From an uncultured Gammaproteobacteria bacterium (GTDB lineage: Bacteria; Pseudomonadota; Gammaproteobacteria; Arenicellales; Poriferihabitantaceae): DNA of 20,527 nt. Below the pieces are notes generated by a model. It worked only from the letters and a program-made list of their open reading frames with translations, was not told the origin of the DNA and ran no database searches. Shown here in pieces: positions 1 to 7,923 of the stretch. A program made the position numbers and the translations under genes. How positions within the stretch are numbered: the first letter of the stretch is position 1; the number at the start of each line of letters is the position of its first letter. The stretch spans positions 1-20,527 of the forward strand of contig CALIFM010000290.1 in NCBI GenBank assembly GCA_938021685.1. Reading direction: 5' to 3'.

Positions 1-594
1 TGACTGGCCTTGGGCCGTTAGCGCATCCATACTTGCTTGATAGGCTTGTTTGGCCGCCTCGTTATCACCCAACTGCAAATTAGCATCGCCTTTAAGTTCT
101 TGCACTCGTGCAGTGAATGCTTTGTCGTTCAGCAACGAGCCATTCAAAGTGTCTAAGGCTTTCTGGCCGTTGCCTTTGCTAATCAACAAGCCTGCCAAAC
201 GCAGCGCAGCAATAGGGGCAATGCCAAGCTCAGCTGGGCTTTGCATTGCAGTTGTTAAAGTAACAATGGCTTCATCTATTTTTTCACTTTCAACCTGCAG
301 CTTCGCTTTTTTTAGCAACGCCAGTTGTGCATAAGCTGTGTCGCCATATTCATTAGTAACACTGTCAATAGCGCTAAGCTGCGCACCTGGCTCTTGCGCT
401 TGGTCGGTCAGCTCATATAAAGCCGACGCTGCACGCGCTTTTTTCACTTTTTGGCCTGTCCAAAAGTTATACCCCATCACTATAGCGGTACCAATAGCAA
501 TGCCCGCAATGATGGAGGTGCCGTTTTTATCCCACCACGCCTTAGCGCGCTCTACATCTTCATCTTCGGAGATATGAATTTCTTTATCGTTCAT
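1..594 (-). CDS. yfgM: YfgM-like tetratricopeptide protein, ancillary SecYEG subunit (3' end beyond window)
   Basis: I translated this from the ATG at 594; it stays open for 198 codons to the left edge, so the C terminus is missing. Residues 1-25 are acidic and end in a KAWWDKNG segment. One hydrophobic helix spans about 26-45, followed by an Ala/Leu/Lys-rich helical region of TPR type. This is the layout of YfgM, a single-pass inner-membrane protein whose periplasmic TPR domain contacts the Sec translocon and periplasmic chaperones. It lies 58 bp after hisS, as in Pseudomonas and E. coli, where bamB and der usually follow. I see no clear Shine-Dalgarno sequence at the start. The assignment rests on architecture and synteny rather than on catalytic motifs. 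Confidence 0.85.
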   Translation of the reverse strand, partial: MNDKEIHISEDEDVERAKAWWDKNGTSIIAGIAIGTAIVMGYNFWTGQKVKKARAASALYELTDQAQEPGAQLSAIDSVTNEYGDTAYAQLALLKKAKLQVESEKIDEAIVTLTTAMQSPAELGIAPIAALRLAGLLISKGNGQKALDTLNGSLLNDKAFTARVQELKGDANLQLGDNEAAKQAYQASMDALTAQGQS

Positions 595-652
595 GAATTA
601 AGTAATATCTGATTCTTGATTTTAGACCTACGCGCAACCCTTGCCGGCCAGG

Positions 653-1933
653 CTATAGCCTTTCCTGTCTAACGCATTGCGCTTGCAATACACCGCTAAT
701 TTCTTCTAAGGGCAGCCACTGACTATCTTGTTGATCGCGTAAATACTTTATTTGCCCTTGCCCCTTAGATAATTCTTCTTCACCAATAATAATTGCCACA
801 TCAGCGCCGCTTTGATCAGCTTTTTTAAGCTGCGCTTTAAGCTTTGCCTGCCCATGACCTAAAGCGACCATTAAATTATTATCACGGCACTGCTCTGCTA
901 ATTTTTGTGCACTGGCACTAGCTTGCGCATCTAGGCTGATTATATAAGCATCCAACACTGCAGGCACGTTAAGCTTTTTTTCGGCCTGTAGCAATTCAAC
1001 TAATCGCTCCATGCCCACGGCAAAACCAATAGCTGGTGTGGGTTTACCGCCATGATGCTCAACTAAATTATCATAACGACCACCGCCGCAAACTGCACTT
1101 TGCGTACCTAGACTACCCGTTTTCCACTCAAAAACCGTAGAGGTGTAATAGTCCAAACCCCGCACTAAACTAGCATCGATAGTATAACTTACCCCTGCTA
1201 CATCAAGCAGCGAGGTTAACTGAGCAAAATGCTCTGCATCAGCTTGCTCAAGATAATCGTTTATTTTAGGTCCATCCGCCAAAATCGCCTGTGTTGACTC
1301 ATCTTTTGAATCTAGGATACGCAAAGGGTTTTTCTGCAATCGTCGTTGACTATCTGCATCCAAATCGTTCATGTGCTGCTGCAGATAATTCACTAAAGCT
1401 TGGCGATATGCATCACGACTAGCATCTGAACCGAGGGTATTGAGGTATAAATGCACATCCTCTACCCCCAAAGTCGACCAAACTCGTTCACCGATCAAAA
1501 TCAGTTCAGCATCCACCGTGGCATCGGGCCAGCCAATGGCTTCCATACCAAATTGATAAAACTGCCGATAGCGTCCTTTTTGCGGGCGCTCGCGCCGAAA
1601 CATCGGACCCATGTACCAAAGCCTTGCTTGAGCATTATGAAACAAGCCATGCTGCACACCCGCGCGCACCACACCAGCAGTGTTTTCAGGGCGCATACAA
1701 ACGTGCTCACCGCCAGCATCCTCAAAGGCGAACATTTCTTTTTCAACGATATCGGTTTGCTCGCCAATAGACTGCACAAACAGTGAAGTCTTCTCCAAAA
1801 TAGGTGTACGGATCTCTTGATAATTGTATTGCTGTGCAATGCTTTGTAGCACTCGCTCTACATGCTGCCAATCTGCTGTAACCGCAGGCAACATATCATT
1901 CATGCCCTTAACAGACTGGATTCGATTAACCAT
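653..1933 (-). CDS. hisS: Histidyl-tRNA synthetase
   Basis: This 426-residue class II synthetase joins histidine to tRNA-His in the cytosol. RPENT at 81-85 and the motif 2 segment beginning FRRERPQKGR near 112 build the ATP and aminoacyl-adenylate site. The histidine-specific LVRGLDYYTST is at 256-266, and motif 3 (GFAVGMERL) follows in the second half of the catalytic domain. The C-terminal third is the anticodon-binding domain. Length is normal for the bacterial enzyme. The ATG at 1933 is preceded by a perfect 14-bp palindrome and by no clear Shine-Dalgarno sequence. rodZ ends 48 bp upstream; ispG, which sits between these genes in Pseudomonas and E. coli, is absent. Confidence 0.98.
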   Translation of the reverse strand: MVNRIQSVKGMNDMLPAVTADWQHVERVLQSIAQQYNYQEIRTPILEKTSLFVQSIGEQTDIVEKEMFAFEDAGGEHVCMRPENTAGVVRAGVQHGLFHNAQARLWYMGPMFRRERPQKGRYRQFYQFGMEAIGWPDATVDAELILIGERVWSTLGVEDVHLYLNTLGSDASRDAYRQALVNYLQQHMNDLDADSQRRLQKNPLRILDSKDESTQAILADGPKINDYLEQADAEHFAQLTSLLDVAGVSYTIDASLVRGLDYYTSTVFEWKTGSLGTQSAVCGGGRYDNLVEHHGGKPTPAIGFAVGMERLVELLQAEKKLNVPAVLDAYIISLDAQASASAQKLAEQCRDNNLMVALGHGQAKLKAQLKKADQSGADVAIIIGEEELSKGQGQIKYLRDQQDSQWLPLEEISGVLQAQCVRQERL

Positions 1934-1942
1934 AATTAAATT

Positions 1943-1956
1943 CGCTAAGCTTAGCG
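1943..1956. repeat. 14-bp perfect palindrome in the hisS leader
   Basis: CGCTAAGCTTAGCG reads the same on both strands and ends nine bases before the hisS ATG. As RNA it gives a 5-bp stem with a 4-base AGCU loop. As DNA it could bind a dimeric regulator. No U-tract follows, so it is a poor terminator. Its TAAGCTTA core also occurs upstream of rodZ at 3287-3294. Confidence 0.6.
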
Positions 1957-1981
1957 CTGGTTGATACTAAAGGTGTTCAGC

Positions 1982-3220
1982 TTAGAGCTGCTCAAGTGTT
2001 TTGCCCAGCTTAAAGCGTGCAAATAAACCACTTTGATGCGCTTGAAAAGGCACGTCTTTATTTAAATACTTAACCTGCACACCCGTTGGCGTTCCAATAT
2101 AAACATAAAAAGGTGCCTGTCCACGCAGCTCAATCACTTCGCCGCTTTTGCCAGAGCGATAAATTAAACGGTCACCAACCACATCGCGCACATCCAACCA
2201 AGAGTCTTTTGTGAGCGTCAACTCAAGTAAACCTTCATCAAGCTCGGCTGATTGCGTAGCAACAGTATTATTTTGCCCTGCGCTTTGCTGGGTTACATTC
2301 GCGCTCTGTGTGGAGTCAGTCACAACTGGATCAGTTTGCACCAATAAACTTGTCTGGTCTGTCTGCACCTCTGGATTTGTTTGCTGTGTTTCACCTTGCT
2401 GACCAGAAGTATTTAGAGCTGTTACTTGCGCTGCCACAGTGTCAGAATTGAGCGTATTGGTGTTAGCTGTCACTTCCTGCTGTAAAATACTTTCAGCGCT
2501 TGCCGTCGTCGTTTCATTTATACTGGGTTCAACCAATGTGCCTTGAAGGTCACTTTGTGCTGTGTTTTCCTCTATAGTGATCGCACTGCTTTGGATAGCC
2601 TGCTCTGATGCCATGGTAACTGGCTGCGATGCAATCTGACCATTAAGTTCGTTAGAAGAGCCAGAGGAGTTCTCCTCCACAACATTGCGTAAAGCATCTT
2701 CAACGCTTCGCAGCACACCTTCATTTTCATCTTGCTCCTCACCATTATTGGGAGTGCTTTGCTCCACCAAGCCGTCATTAGATTCACCACCGATTAACTT
2801 GACGGGATTGAACATACCGCTGTACCAAGCGTAACCCAAGCCCGCCAGCACCAGCGCTGAAAGCAATAGCCAAATTGACCCTTTACCCTGGCTACTCGAC
2901 TGAGGCATCGCCTTATTGACATTGATACCAGTTGATTTAGGCTGCACTACATGTAAGTTGCGTTTATTCGCCTCAATCGTCTCTTCGATATTAATACCTA
3001 GCAAACGCGCATAGCTACGCCAATAGCCTATCACATAAGTGGAACCAGGCAATTGGTCATAGCGATCATCCTCTATTGCTTTGATGTTTGCCGTTGACAA
3101 ATGCAATGCTTGAGCAACCGATTCTACCGACCATTCATACTCTTCACGCTTCGCTCTTAAAACATTTCCAGGGCCAAAGTTTTGATGGGCCTGCTGTTGT
3201 TTTCCTTGTTCTGCTTTCAT
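1982..3220 (-). CDS. rodZ: RodZ-type cell-shape protein
   Basis: RodZ is a bitopic inner-membrane protein linking MreB filaments to the cell-wall elongation machinery. From the ATG at 3220 the product has 412 residues. It has an N-terminal Cro/CI-like helix-turn-helix domain (about residues 16-90), one membrane helix at about 115-133, a long Gln/Thr/Ser/Asn-rich periplasmic linker, and a C-terminal beta domain ending in LFARFKLGKTLEQL. The frame remains open to a TTG at 3274 (430 residues). I prefer the ATG because the extra 18 residues do not look like the family. A TATACT -10-like hexamer (3275-3280) also abuts that TTG, which would leave it outside the transcript. Pseudomonas has pilF between rlmN and rodZ; here there are only about 130 bp without a gene. 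Confidence 0.92.
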   Translation of the reverse strand: MKAEQGKQQQAHQNFGPGNVLRAKREEYEWSVESVAQALHLSTANIKAIEDDRYDQLPGSTYVIGYWRSYARLLGINIEETIEANKRNLHVVQPKSTGINVNKAMPQSSSQGKGSIWLLLSALVLAGLGYAWYSGMFNPVKLIGGESNDGLVEQSTPNNGEEQDENEGVLRSVEDALRNVVEENSSGSSNELNGQIASQPVTMASEQAIQSSAITIEENTAQSDLQGTLVEPSINETTTASAESILQQEVTANTNTLNSDTVAAQVTALNTSGQQGETQQTNPEVQTDQTSLLVQTDPVVTDSTQSANVTQQSAGQNNTVATQSAELDEGLLELTLTKDSWLDVRDVVGDRLIYRSGKSGEVIELRGQAPFYVYIGTPTGVQVKYLNKDVPFQAHQSGLFARFKLGKTLEQL

Positions 3221-3349
3221 GGTATTTGTCTTTTCATTCACTTGTGCAAAGCCTGCGTGTTTACCAACCGCCAAGTATACTCAATTTAAGCTTAAGCGTT
3301 TTTGAATAGTTGACAAAAGCATCCTGCTCTAGATCAATAAAAACAAAAT

Positions 3350-4546
3350 TTAAGCCGCACTGGGCTGTGCCACCCGCTGGCTAGTCATACGCTCAGAACG
3401 CCGAGTACGATCGTCTACCTTGCCTACTAGCTGCCCACAAGCCGCATCAATATCATCACCGCGTGTTTTGCGTGTGACGGTCACAATTCCTTTGTTCAGT
3501 AAAATTTGTCGAAAGCGGTTAACCCGTTTTTGTGGCGAGCGCTTGTAAGCGATGCCTTCAACTGGGTTAAAAGGAATTAAATTCACTTTAGCAGGGACGT
3601 ATCGCAGTAATTTAGCCAGCTCGCGCGCTTGTTCGTCCGAGTCGTTCACACCATCCAGCATCAAATATTCAAAAGTAACCCGCTGGCGCTGTTTGTCAGT
3701 GACGTATGCCTTACAGGCTTCTAGCAGCACCGCAATCGGGTATTTTTTATTCAGCGGAACCAATTCATTGCGCAGCTCATCAGTGGTTGCATGCAGAGAC
3801 ACGGCTAAACTTACCGGCATGTCCTCAGCGAGCTTCGCCATCGCTGGCACCATTCCAGCGGTGCTAAGCGTGATACGCCGTTTCGACAAGCCAAAACCAA
3901 AATCATCGCGCAAAGTAGCAATCGCACTAATCACCGCCTCGTAATTAAGCAGTGGCTCGCCCATGCCCATCAACACAATATTGGTAATCGGTCGTAGGTC
4001 GGTTTGTTTGTCGCCAGGTTTAGCTTGTTGACCATCAAAACCAGTACTACCTAGCTCCTCAGCCAAGCTATGCCAAGCATTCCATACCTGCCCTACAATT
4101 TCATCACTACTTAGATTGCGGTTAAACCCTTGACGAGCAGTAGCACAAAAGGTGCAATTTAAACTGCAGCCAACCTGTGACGAAATACACAAAGTGCCCC
4201 GCTCATCTTCTGGGATAAATACAACTTCAATGCCATTGCCATCAGGCAGGCGCATTAACCACTTACGTGTACCATCTTGCGACAACTGCATTTGATCCAC
4301 TTGCGGCGGCTGCACAATAGCTTCTTCTGTAAGCTGTGCGCGCAGCGCCTTACTCAGATCAGTCATCTGTGAAAAGTCAGTGACGCCCTGCTGATAAATC
4401 CACTTAAAAACTTGTGCGGCACGAAACGACTTTTGCCCAATATTGGTGAAAAAAGCTTCCATGCCCGATCGATCGAGCGCAAATAAATTGACCTTTGCTG
4501 GCTGGTCTACTTGCTTGTTTTGTTGCTCTACCGTTTGCTCGGTCAT
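3350..4546 (-). CDS. rlmN: Dual-specificity 23S rRNA A2503 / tRNA A37 C2-methyltransferase
   Basis: This radical-SAM enzyme methylates C2 of adenosine 2503 in 23S rRNA and of A37 in some tRNAs, which supports decoding accuracy. The iron-sulfur ligands are C127, C131 and C134 in CSLNCTFC. C370 near the C terminus aligns in position with the methyl-carrying cysteine of the family. GMGEPLLNY is the SAM-binding glycine-rich stretch. The 398-residue product is slightly longer than E. coli RlmN because of a polar 18-residue N terminus and a basic tail. The ATG at 4546 lacks a strong Shine-Dalgarno sequence. The neighbours ndk (33 bp upstream) and rodZ match the Pseudomonas order apart from the missing pilF. 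Confidence 0.97.
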   Translation of the reverse strand: MTEQTVEQQNKQVDQPAKVNLFALDRSGMEAFFTNIGQKSFRAAQVFKWIYQQGVTDFSQMTDLSKALRAQLTEEAIVQPPQVDQMQLSQDGTRKWLMRLPDGNGIEVVFIPEDERGTLCISSQVGCSLNCTFCATARQGFNRNLSSDEIVGQVWNAWHSLAEELGSTGFDGQQAKPGDKQTDLRPITNIVLMGMGEPLLNYEAVISAIATLRDDFGFGLSKRRITLSTAGMVPAMAKLAEDMPVSLAVSLHATTDELRNELVPLNKKYPIAVLLEACKAYVTDKQRQRVTFEYLMLDGVNDSDEQARELAKLLRYVPAKVNLIPFNPVEGIAYKRSPQKRVNRFRQILLNKGIVTVTRKTRGDDIDAACGQLVGKVDDRTRRSERMTSQRVAQPSAA

Positions 4547-4579
4547 CGCACCGCGCCGCTTAATCTCGTCAGAAGTAAA

Positions 4580-5008
4580 CTACGGCCGTGGGCAAATTTC
4601 TTCTTCGCCAAAGAAATAAGCAATTTCTTCTGCCGCTGTTTCAGGTGCATCTGAACCGTGCACCGAATTTGCATCGATGCTCTGCGCGAAATCTGCGCGA
4701 ATAGTGCCAGGCGCAGCATCAGCCGGGTTCGTTGCGCCCATCACCTCACGATTTTTGGCAATCGCGTTTTCGCCTTCTAGCACCTGCACCATCACTGGTC
4801 CAGATGCCATATATGAAACCAAGTCGTTGTAAAAAGGGCGCTCTTTATGCACAGCATAAAATCCACCTGCTTTTTCTTCGCTCAAATGCAGCATTTTAGA
4901 GGCCACAATAGTCAGACCTGCTTCTTCAAAGCGATCATAAATTTTACCAATGAGATTGCGCTTCACTGCATCGGGTTTAACAATAGAAAAGGTGCGTTCA
5001 ACAGCCAT
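4580..5008 (-). CDS. ndk: Nucleoside diphosphate kinase
   Basis: The enzyme transfers the gamma phosphate from ATP to other NDPs through a phosphohistidine, balancing cytosolic NTP and dNTP pools. H117 in NSVHGSD is the phosphorylated histidine. The N-terminal ERTFSIVKPDAV and the central YNDLVSYMASGP segments are hallmark sequences. The 142 residues are full length. The start is well defined: GGAG lies six bases before the ATG at 5008. A 102-bp leader with a good sigma70-type promoter precedes it, so ndk may start a transcript that continues into rlmN. Confidence 0.98.
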   Translation of the reverse strand: MAVERTFSIVKPDAVKRNLIGKIYDRFEEAGLTIVASKMLHLSEEKAGGFYAVHKERPFYNDLVSYMASGPVMVQVLEGENAIAKNREVMGATNPADAAPGTIRADFAQSIDANSVHGSDAPETAAEEIAYFFGEEEICPRP

Positions 5009-5102
5009 GATAACTCCAGTATTTAATTAGGGTAATAAGAAAGTGGTCGCTCTGCTTCACTTTACGCAAGTCTTGCACAGCTTAACGACCAACCTGAAAA
5101 GT

Positions 5103-5139
5103 GGCGCGTATTATAGCCCTTGTAGGCTTACTTCGCCAA
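5103..5139 (-). promoter_or_regulatory. Probable sigma70 promoter for ndk-rlmN
   Basis: On the minus strand a perfect TATAAT (5110-5115) lies 18 bases after TTGGCG (5134-5139). The -10 box overlaps the mtaB stop codon. Predicted transcription start is near 5103, giving a leader of about 95 bases before ndk. Confidence 0.55.
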
Positions 5140-6541
5140 TCAGACTTTTATCCTGCAACGCATTAATTTGTACATTTGCTAGCTGCCCTACTGCAGCACT
5201 ATGCAGCGGGATTTGCACCGCAAAATAATCGCTGCGACGTGCCAGCAGATAGCCATCTTTATGCTCCGTTTCCACCACTGCTGTGGCCAAACTGTTGATC
5301 AATCCTTCCGCCTGGCGCTGCCACACAGCCGCACCCGCCTCGCGCACTAAGGCTGCACGACGTTTTTTCTCATCGGCGGCTACTTGGTTTGGGATCTTCG
5401 CCGCTGGCGTGCCTTCGCGGCGCGAATAAGGAAACACATGTGGATACGCAATCTGCAGATCATCAATAGCGCTCAAGGTATCGGCAAAATGCTCAATCTC
5501 TTCAGTAGGAAAACCTACTAACACGTCAGCACTCAGTACTAAATCGGGCCGTGCAGCACGTAAGCGCTGTACCACATCATAAATATGTTCACGATTAGCT
5601 CGCCGCTTCATGCGCTTCAAAATTAGTGTGTTGGCACTTTGCATGGACAAATGCAGATGTGAACATAACCGAGCATCATTCGCAAATAATGTGATTAGTT
5701 CATCAGTAATGTGAATCGGGTCAATCGAGCTGATACGAATGCGGCAATCTAAATCTAGTGCCAACATGGATTGCAGTAGGTTTGTGAGCGTACTGGGCTC
5801 ATCAAAATCTTCACCGTAGGCGCCTAGGTCCACTCCACAGATCACCACCTCTTTATACCCGTTTTGCGCTACTTGTTTGTATTGCGCTAATACAGTCTGT
5901 GGTGAGAACGACAAGCTTGGGCCACGCGCAGTGTGGATAATGCAAAAAGTACAGCCTTGATTACAACCTTGCTGGATTTGAATAAATGCGCGAGATTGCT
6001 GCTCGTAACCAGTAAGCAGATCACTCGGCACCGACATTAGTTCGCCGAATTCAGGGCGAATAATTTTATCTTGAACGCTTATGTTGGCACTAACTGATTG
6101 TGATGCTGAGGACGCACTATCATGCTCCTTCACCAGCACTGGGATATGTAGTTTAGCTGCATTACCCACTACCCAATCAACCGCATCTAAGTCGGCGCAA
6201 ATCTCGGGATTGTTTTGCGCATAACACCCCGTCATCACTACTTTGGCATCGGGATTTAAGCGTTTAAGCTTGCGTGCCACTTGGCGGCTTTGTCGGTCAG
6301 CTTCGGCCGTCACTGTGCAGCTGTTAATTACATATAAATCAGCTGCCTGCTTATTAGTTACACGCTGATAACCCTGCTGCACTAGCTTTTCAACAATTAG
6401 CTCGGATTCATAGCTGTTGACCTTACAGCCTAAAGTGGCCACTGCCACCGTTTTGACCTTTGAATTTGATGTCGAAGCCAACTTAGGTTGACTCGGACCA
6501 AGCGTAGCAGATTTACTTATGACGGTACCGCTCACAGTCAT
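5111..6541 (-). CDS. mtaB: MtaB-type tRNA t6A37 methylthiotransferase
   Basis: This is a radical-SAM methylthiotransferase of the MiaB superfamily. The MtaB branch converts t6A37 to ms2t6A37 in ANN-reading tRNAs. The UPF0004 domain carries its cluster on C39, C75 and C106. The radical-SAM cluster ligands are C193, C197 and C200 in CNQGCTFC. A TRAM-like RNA-binding domain forms the C terminus. LGCKVNSYES and the RREGTPAAKIPNQV segment fit MtaB better than MiaB or RimO. About 30 poorly conserved residues precede the core, so a later start cannot be excluded. An AAGAAGG Shine-Dalgarno sequence sits in a hairpin touching the ATG at 6541. E. coli lacks this gene, and it does not belong to the ancestral isc-ndk block. 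Family is firm; substrate is inferred. Confidence 0.88.
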   Translation of the reverse strand: MTVSGTVISKSATLGPSQPKLASTSNSKVKTVAVATLGCKVNSYESELIVEKLVQQGYQRVTNKQAADLYVINSCTVTAEADRQSRQVARKLKRLNPDAKVVMTGCYAQNNPEICADLDAVDWVVGNAAKLHIPVLVKEHDSASSASQSVSANISVQDKIIRPEFGELMSVPSDLLTGYEQQSRAFIQIQQGCNQGCTFCIIHTARGPSLSFSPQTVLAQYKQVAQNGYKEVVICGVDLGAYGEDFDEPSTLTNLLQSMLALDLDCRIRISSIDPIHITDELITLFANDARLCSHLHLSMQSANTLILKRMKRRANREHIYDVVQRLRAARPDLVLSADVLVGFPTEEIEHFADTLSAIDDLQIAYPHVFPYSRREGTPAAKIPNQVAADEKKRRAALVREAGAAVWQRQAEGLINSLATAVVETEHKDGYLLARRSDYFAVQIPLHSAAVGQLANVQINALQDKSLIGEVSLQGL

Positions 6542-6557
6542 AAGCCTTCTTGGCTTA
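6541..6557 (-). promoter_or_regulatory. Hairpin enclosing the mtaB ribosome-binding site
   Basis: In the transcript UAAGCC pairs with GGCUUA around an AAGAA loop. This places the Shine-Dalgarno AAGAAGG in the loop and 3' arm, and the A of the AUG in the last pair. It abuts the start codon 21 bases after iscA. Visible as sequence symmetry only. Confidence 0.45.
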
Positions 6558-6562
6558 AAACT

Positions 6563-6895
6563 CTAGCTTTCTTCCACTGAAAAGCTTTCCCCGCAGCCAC
6601 ATTCGTCAGCCACATTAGGATTCTTAAATTTGAAAGCTGAAGCAAAGCCATCAGAATGATAATCAATCACCGTACCATCAATCTGTGCTAAGTGTGTTTT
6701 ATCTACAATCACTGCTACACCTTTGCTGTCAAACACCAAGTCGTCATCGTTGATTTCTTGTGCCATGTCTACCGTATAGGCAAAACCAGAGCAGCCAGCA
6801 TTCTTAATACCAAAACGCAAGCCTTTCGCTGCTGCTTGTGATTTTAAATAACCAGAAACTTGTTTTGCTGCGCTGTCTGTTAATTCAATGGCCAT
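6563..6895 (-). CDS. iscA: IscA/SufA-family A-type Fe-S carrier
   Basis: A-type carriers receive Fe-S clusters and pass them to apoproteins in the cytosol. The three conserved ligands are present: C35 in NAGCSGFAY, and C99 and C101 in ECGCGESF. NPNVADECGCGESF and the short N terminus resemble IscA more than SufA or ErpA, though the three are hard to separate by eye. Length (110 residues) is normal. In Pseudomonas and E. coli iscA sits inside iscRSUA-hscBA-fdx between trmJ and ndk. Here it stands between the same flanks but alone, with its own promoter-like sequence. The scaffold, desulfurase, chaperones and ferredoxin must be encoded elsewhere or replaced, for example by a SUF system. Confidence 0.9.
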   Translation of the reverse strand: MAIELTDSAAKQVSGYLKSQAAAKGLRFGIKNAGCSGFAYTVDMAQEINDDDLVFDSKGVAVIVDKTHLAQIDGTVIDYHSDGFASAFKFKNPNVADECGCGESFSVEES

Positions 6896-6923
6896 ATCTG
6901 CTTACCGTGTTGTTAATTATTGC

Positions 6924-6960
6924 TGTGCTAACTATATGGGGTTTAGTGCATAAAATCCAA
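6924..6960 (-). promoter_or_regulatory. Probable promoter for iscA-mtaB
   Basis: TATAGT (6931-6936) lies 18 bases after TTGGAT (6955-6960) on the minus strand, in the 127-bp gap after trmJ. The predicted leader is about 29 bases. I do not see an IscR type 1 operator overlapping it. Confidence 0.4.
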
Positions 6961-7022
6961 TCACCCGCATCCGTTTATTGCGGACTTAAACTGAAGCTAT
7001 TTTACCGTAGCTTATGCATTTT

Positions 7023-7763
7023 TTACTGCTCTTTATCCAACTCCTCATCCAATGCAGTGAGCACTCCAAGTAAAATTTTTACTTCCTCATCAGTCAAATC
7101 AGCTTTATAAAACAGACGACGAATTTTACGCATCACTGTGACCGCATTGCCCTTATAAAAATCCACACTCTTGGCGGTGGCATCCCAACGGTCGAAAAAA
7201 AACTGCAATTGCTCCGAACTCGCTTTGTCCGAAGCGTTTTTGCGGCCAATGTCTTTAGGGTTGGGTGCAGCATCATACAAACTCATACGCAACTCATACA
7301 ACACCACCATTACCGCTGCCGCCAAGTTAAGTGAGCGGTGCATTTCATCCACGGGGATATGTACTAAAGCCTCACAGATATCTAATTCTTCATTAGTAAG
7401 GCCGCTACGCTCACGCCCAAAAACGAGAGCAATCTGCTCATCTTGCGGCGCACTATAAATCTCCTCAGACAGCTGCCGAGGATCTAGTTGCGTCCAAGCA
7501 ATTGAGCGCAAGCGCGCACTAACTCCATACACTCGCTGACAACCAATCACTGCATCGGCTAGCTCAGGAAAAACTTGAGCCTGTTCTAAAATTGTGTCCG
7601 CGCCAGCCGCCATCGCATTGGCGCGTTCACTAGGAAACTGCACCGGATCTACCAATGCTAAGTTAGTCATGCCCATGTTAGCCATGGCGCGAGCTACCGA
7701 GCCGATATTACCCGGATGACTGGTGTTGACTAACACCACACGAAAACGCTCTGGATTAAACAT
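7023..7763 (-). CDS. trmJ: tRNA (cytidine/uridine-32-2'-O)-methyltransferase
   Basis: TrmJ is a SPOUT (trefoil-knot) enzyme that 2'-O-methylates nucleotide 32 of several tRNAs. The core opens with RVVLVNTSHPGNIGSVARAM. It carries the SAM-binding knot signatures ALVFGRERSGLTNEEL and IPVDEMHRSLNLAAAV, then a helical C-terminal extension. From the ATG at 7763 the protein is 246 residues, the length of the E. coli enzyme. A TTG two codons earlier (7769) is also in frame but adds nothing conserved. In other gammaproteobacteria trmJ flanks iscR; here iscA follows directly after 127 bp. Upstream is tRNA-Pro, an association not seen in Pseudomonas. Confidence 0.95.
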   Translation of the reverse strand: MFNPERFRVVLVNTSHPGNIGSVARAMANMGMTNLALVDPVQFPSERANAMAAGADTILEQAQVFPELADAVIGCQRVYGVSARLRSIAWTQLDPRQLSEEIYSAPQDEQIALVFGRERSGLTNEELDICEALVHIPVDEMHRSLNLAAAVMVVLYELRMSLYDAAPNPKDIGRKNASDKASSEQLQFFFDRWDATAKSVDFYKGNAVTVMRKIRRLFYKADLTDEEVKILLGVLTALDEELDKEQ

Positions 7764-7844
7764 GTTCAAAATTTAACGATACACGACAAGCGATTGATCA
7801 AAAGTTATGAACAAATACGTCTAAGGCATTGAATATAATGAAAA

Positions 7845-7921
<77 letters not shown>

Positions 7922-7923
7922 AT

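Noticed and set aside
50..577. Two plus-strand frames of 94 and 79 codons at the left edge
   Set aside because: They are opposite the truncated yfgM gene, whose minus-strand translation has the expected membrane helix and TPR-like pattern.
3221..3274. Extended rodZ start at TTG 3274
   Set aside because: The extra residues are not family-like, and a TATACT promoter-like hexamer directly abuts that codon.
3552..3944. 130-codon plus-strand frame
   Set aside because: Antisense to conserved rlmN; no recognisable domain or ribosome site.
6896..7022. IscR operator in front of iscA
   Set aside because: The gap does not contain the two-fold type 1 IscR motif at the promoter; only a 6-bp hairpin and a sigma70-like promoter are visible.
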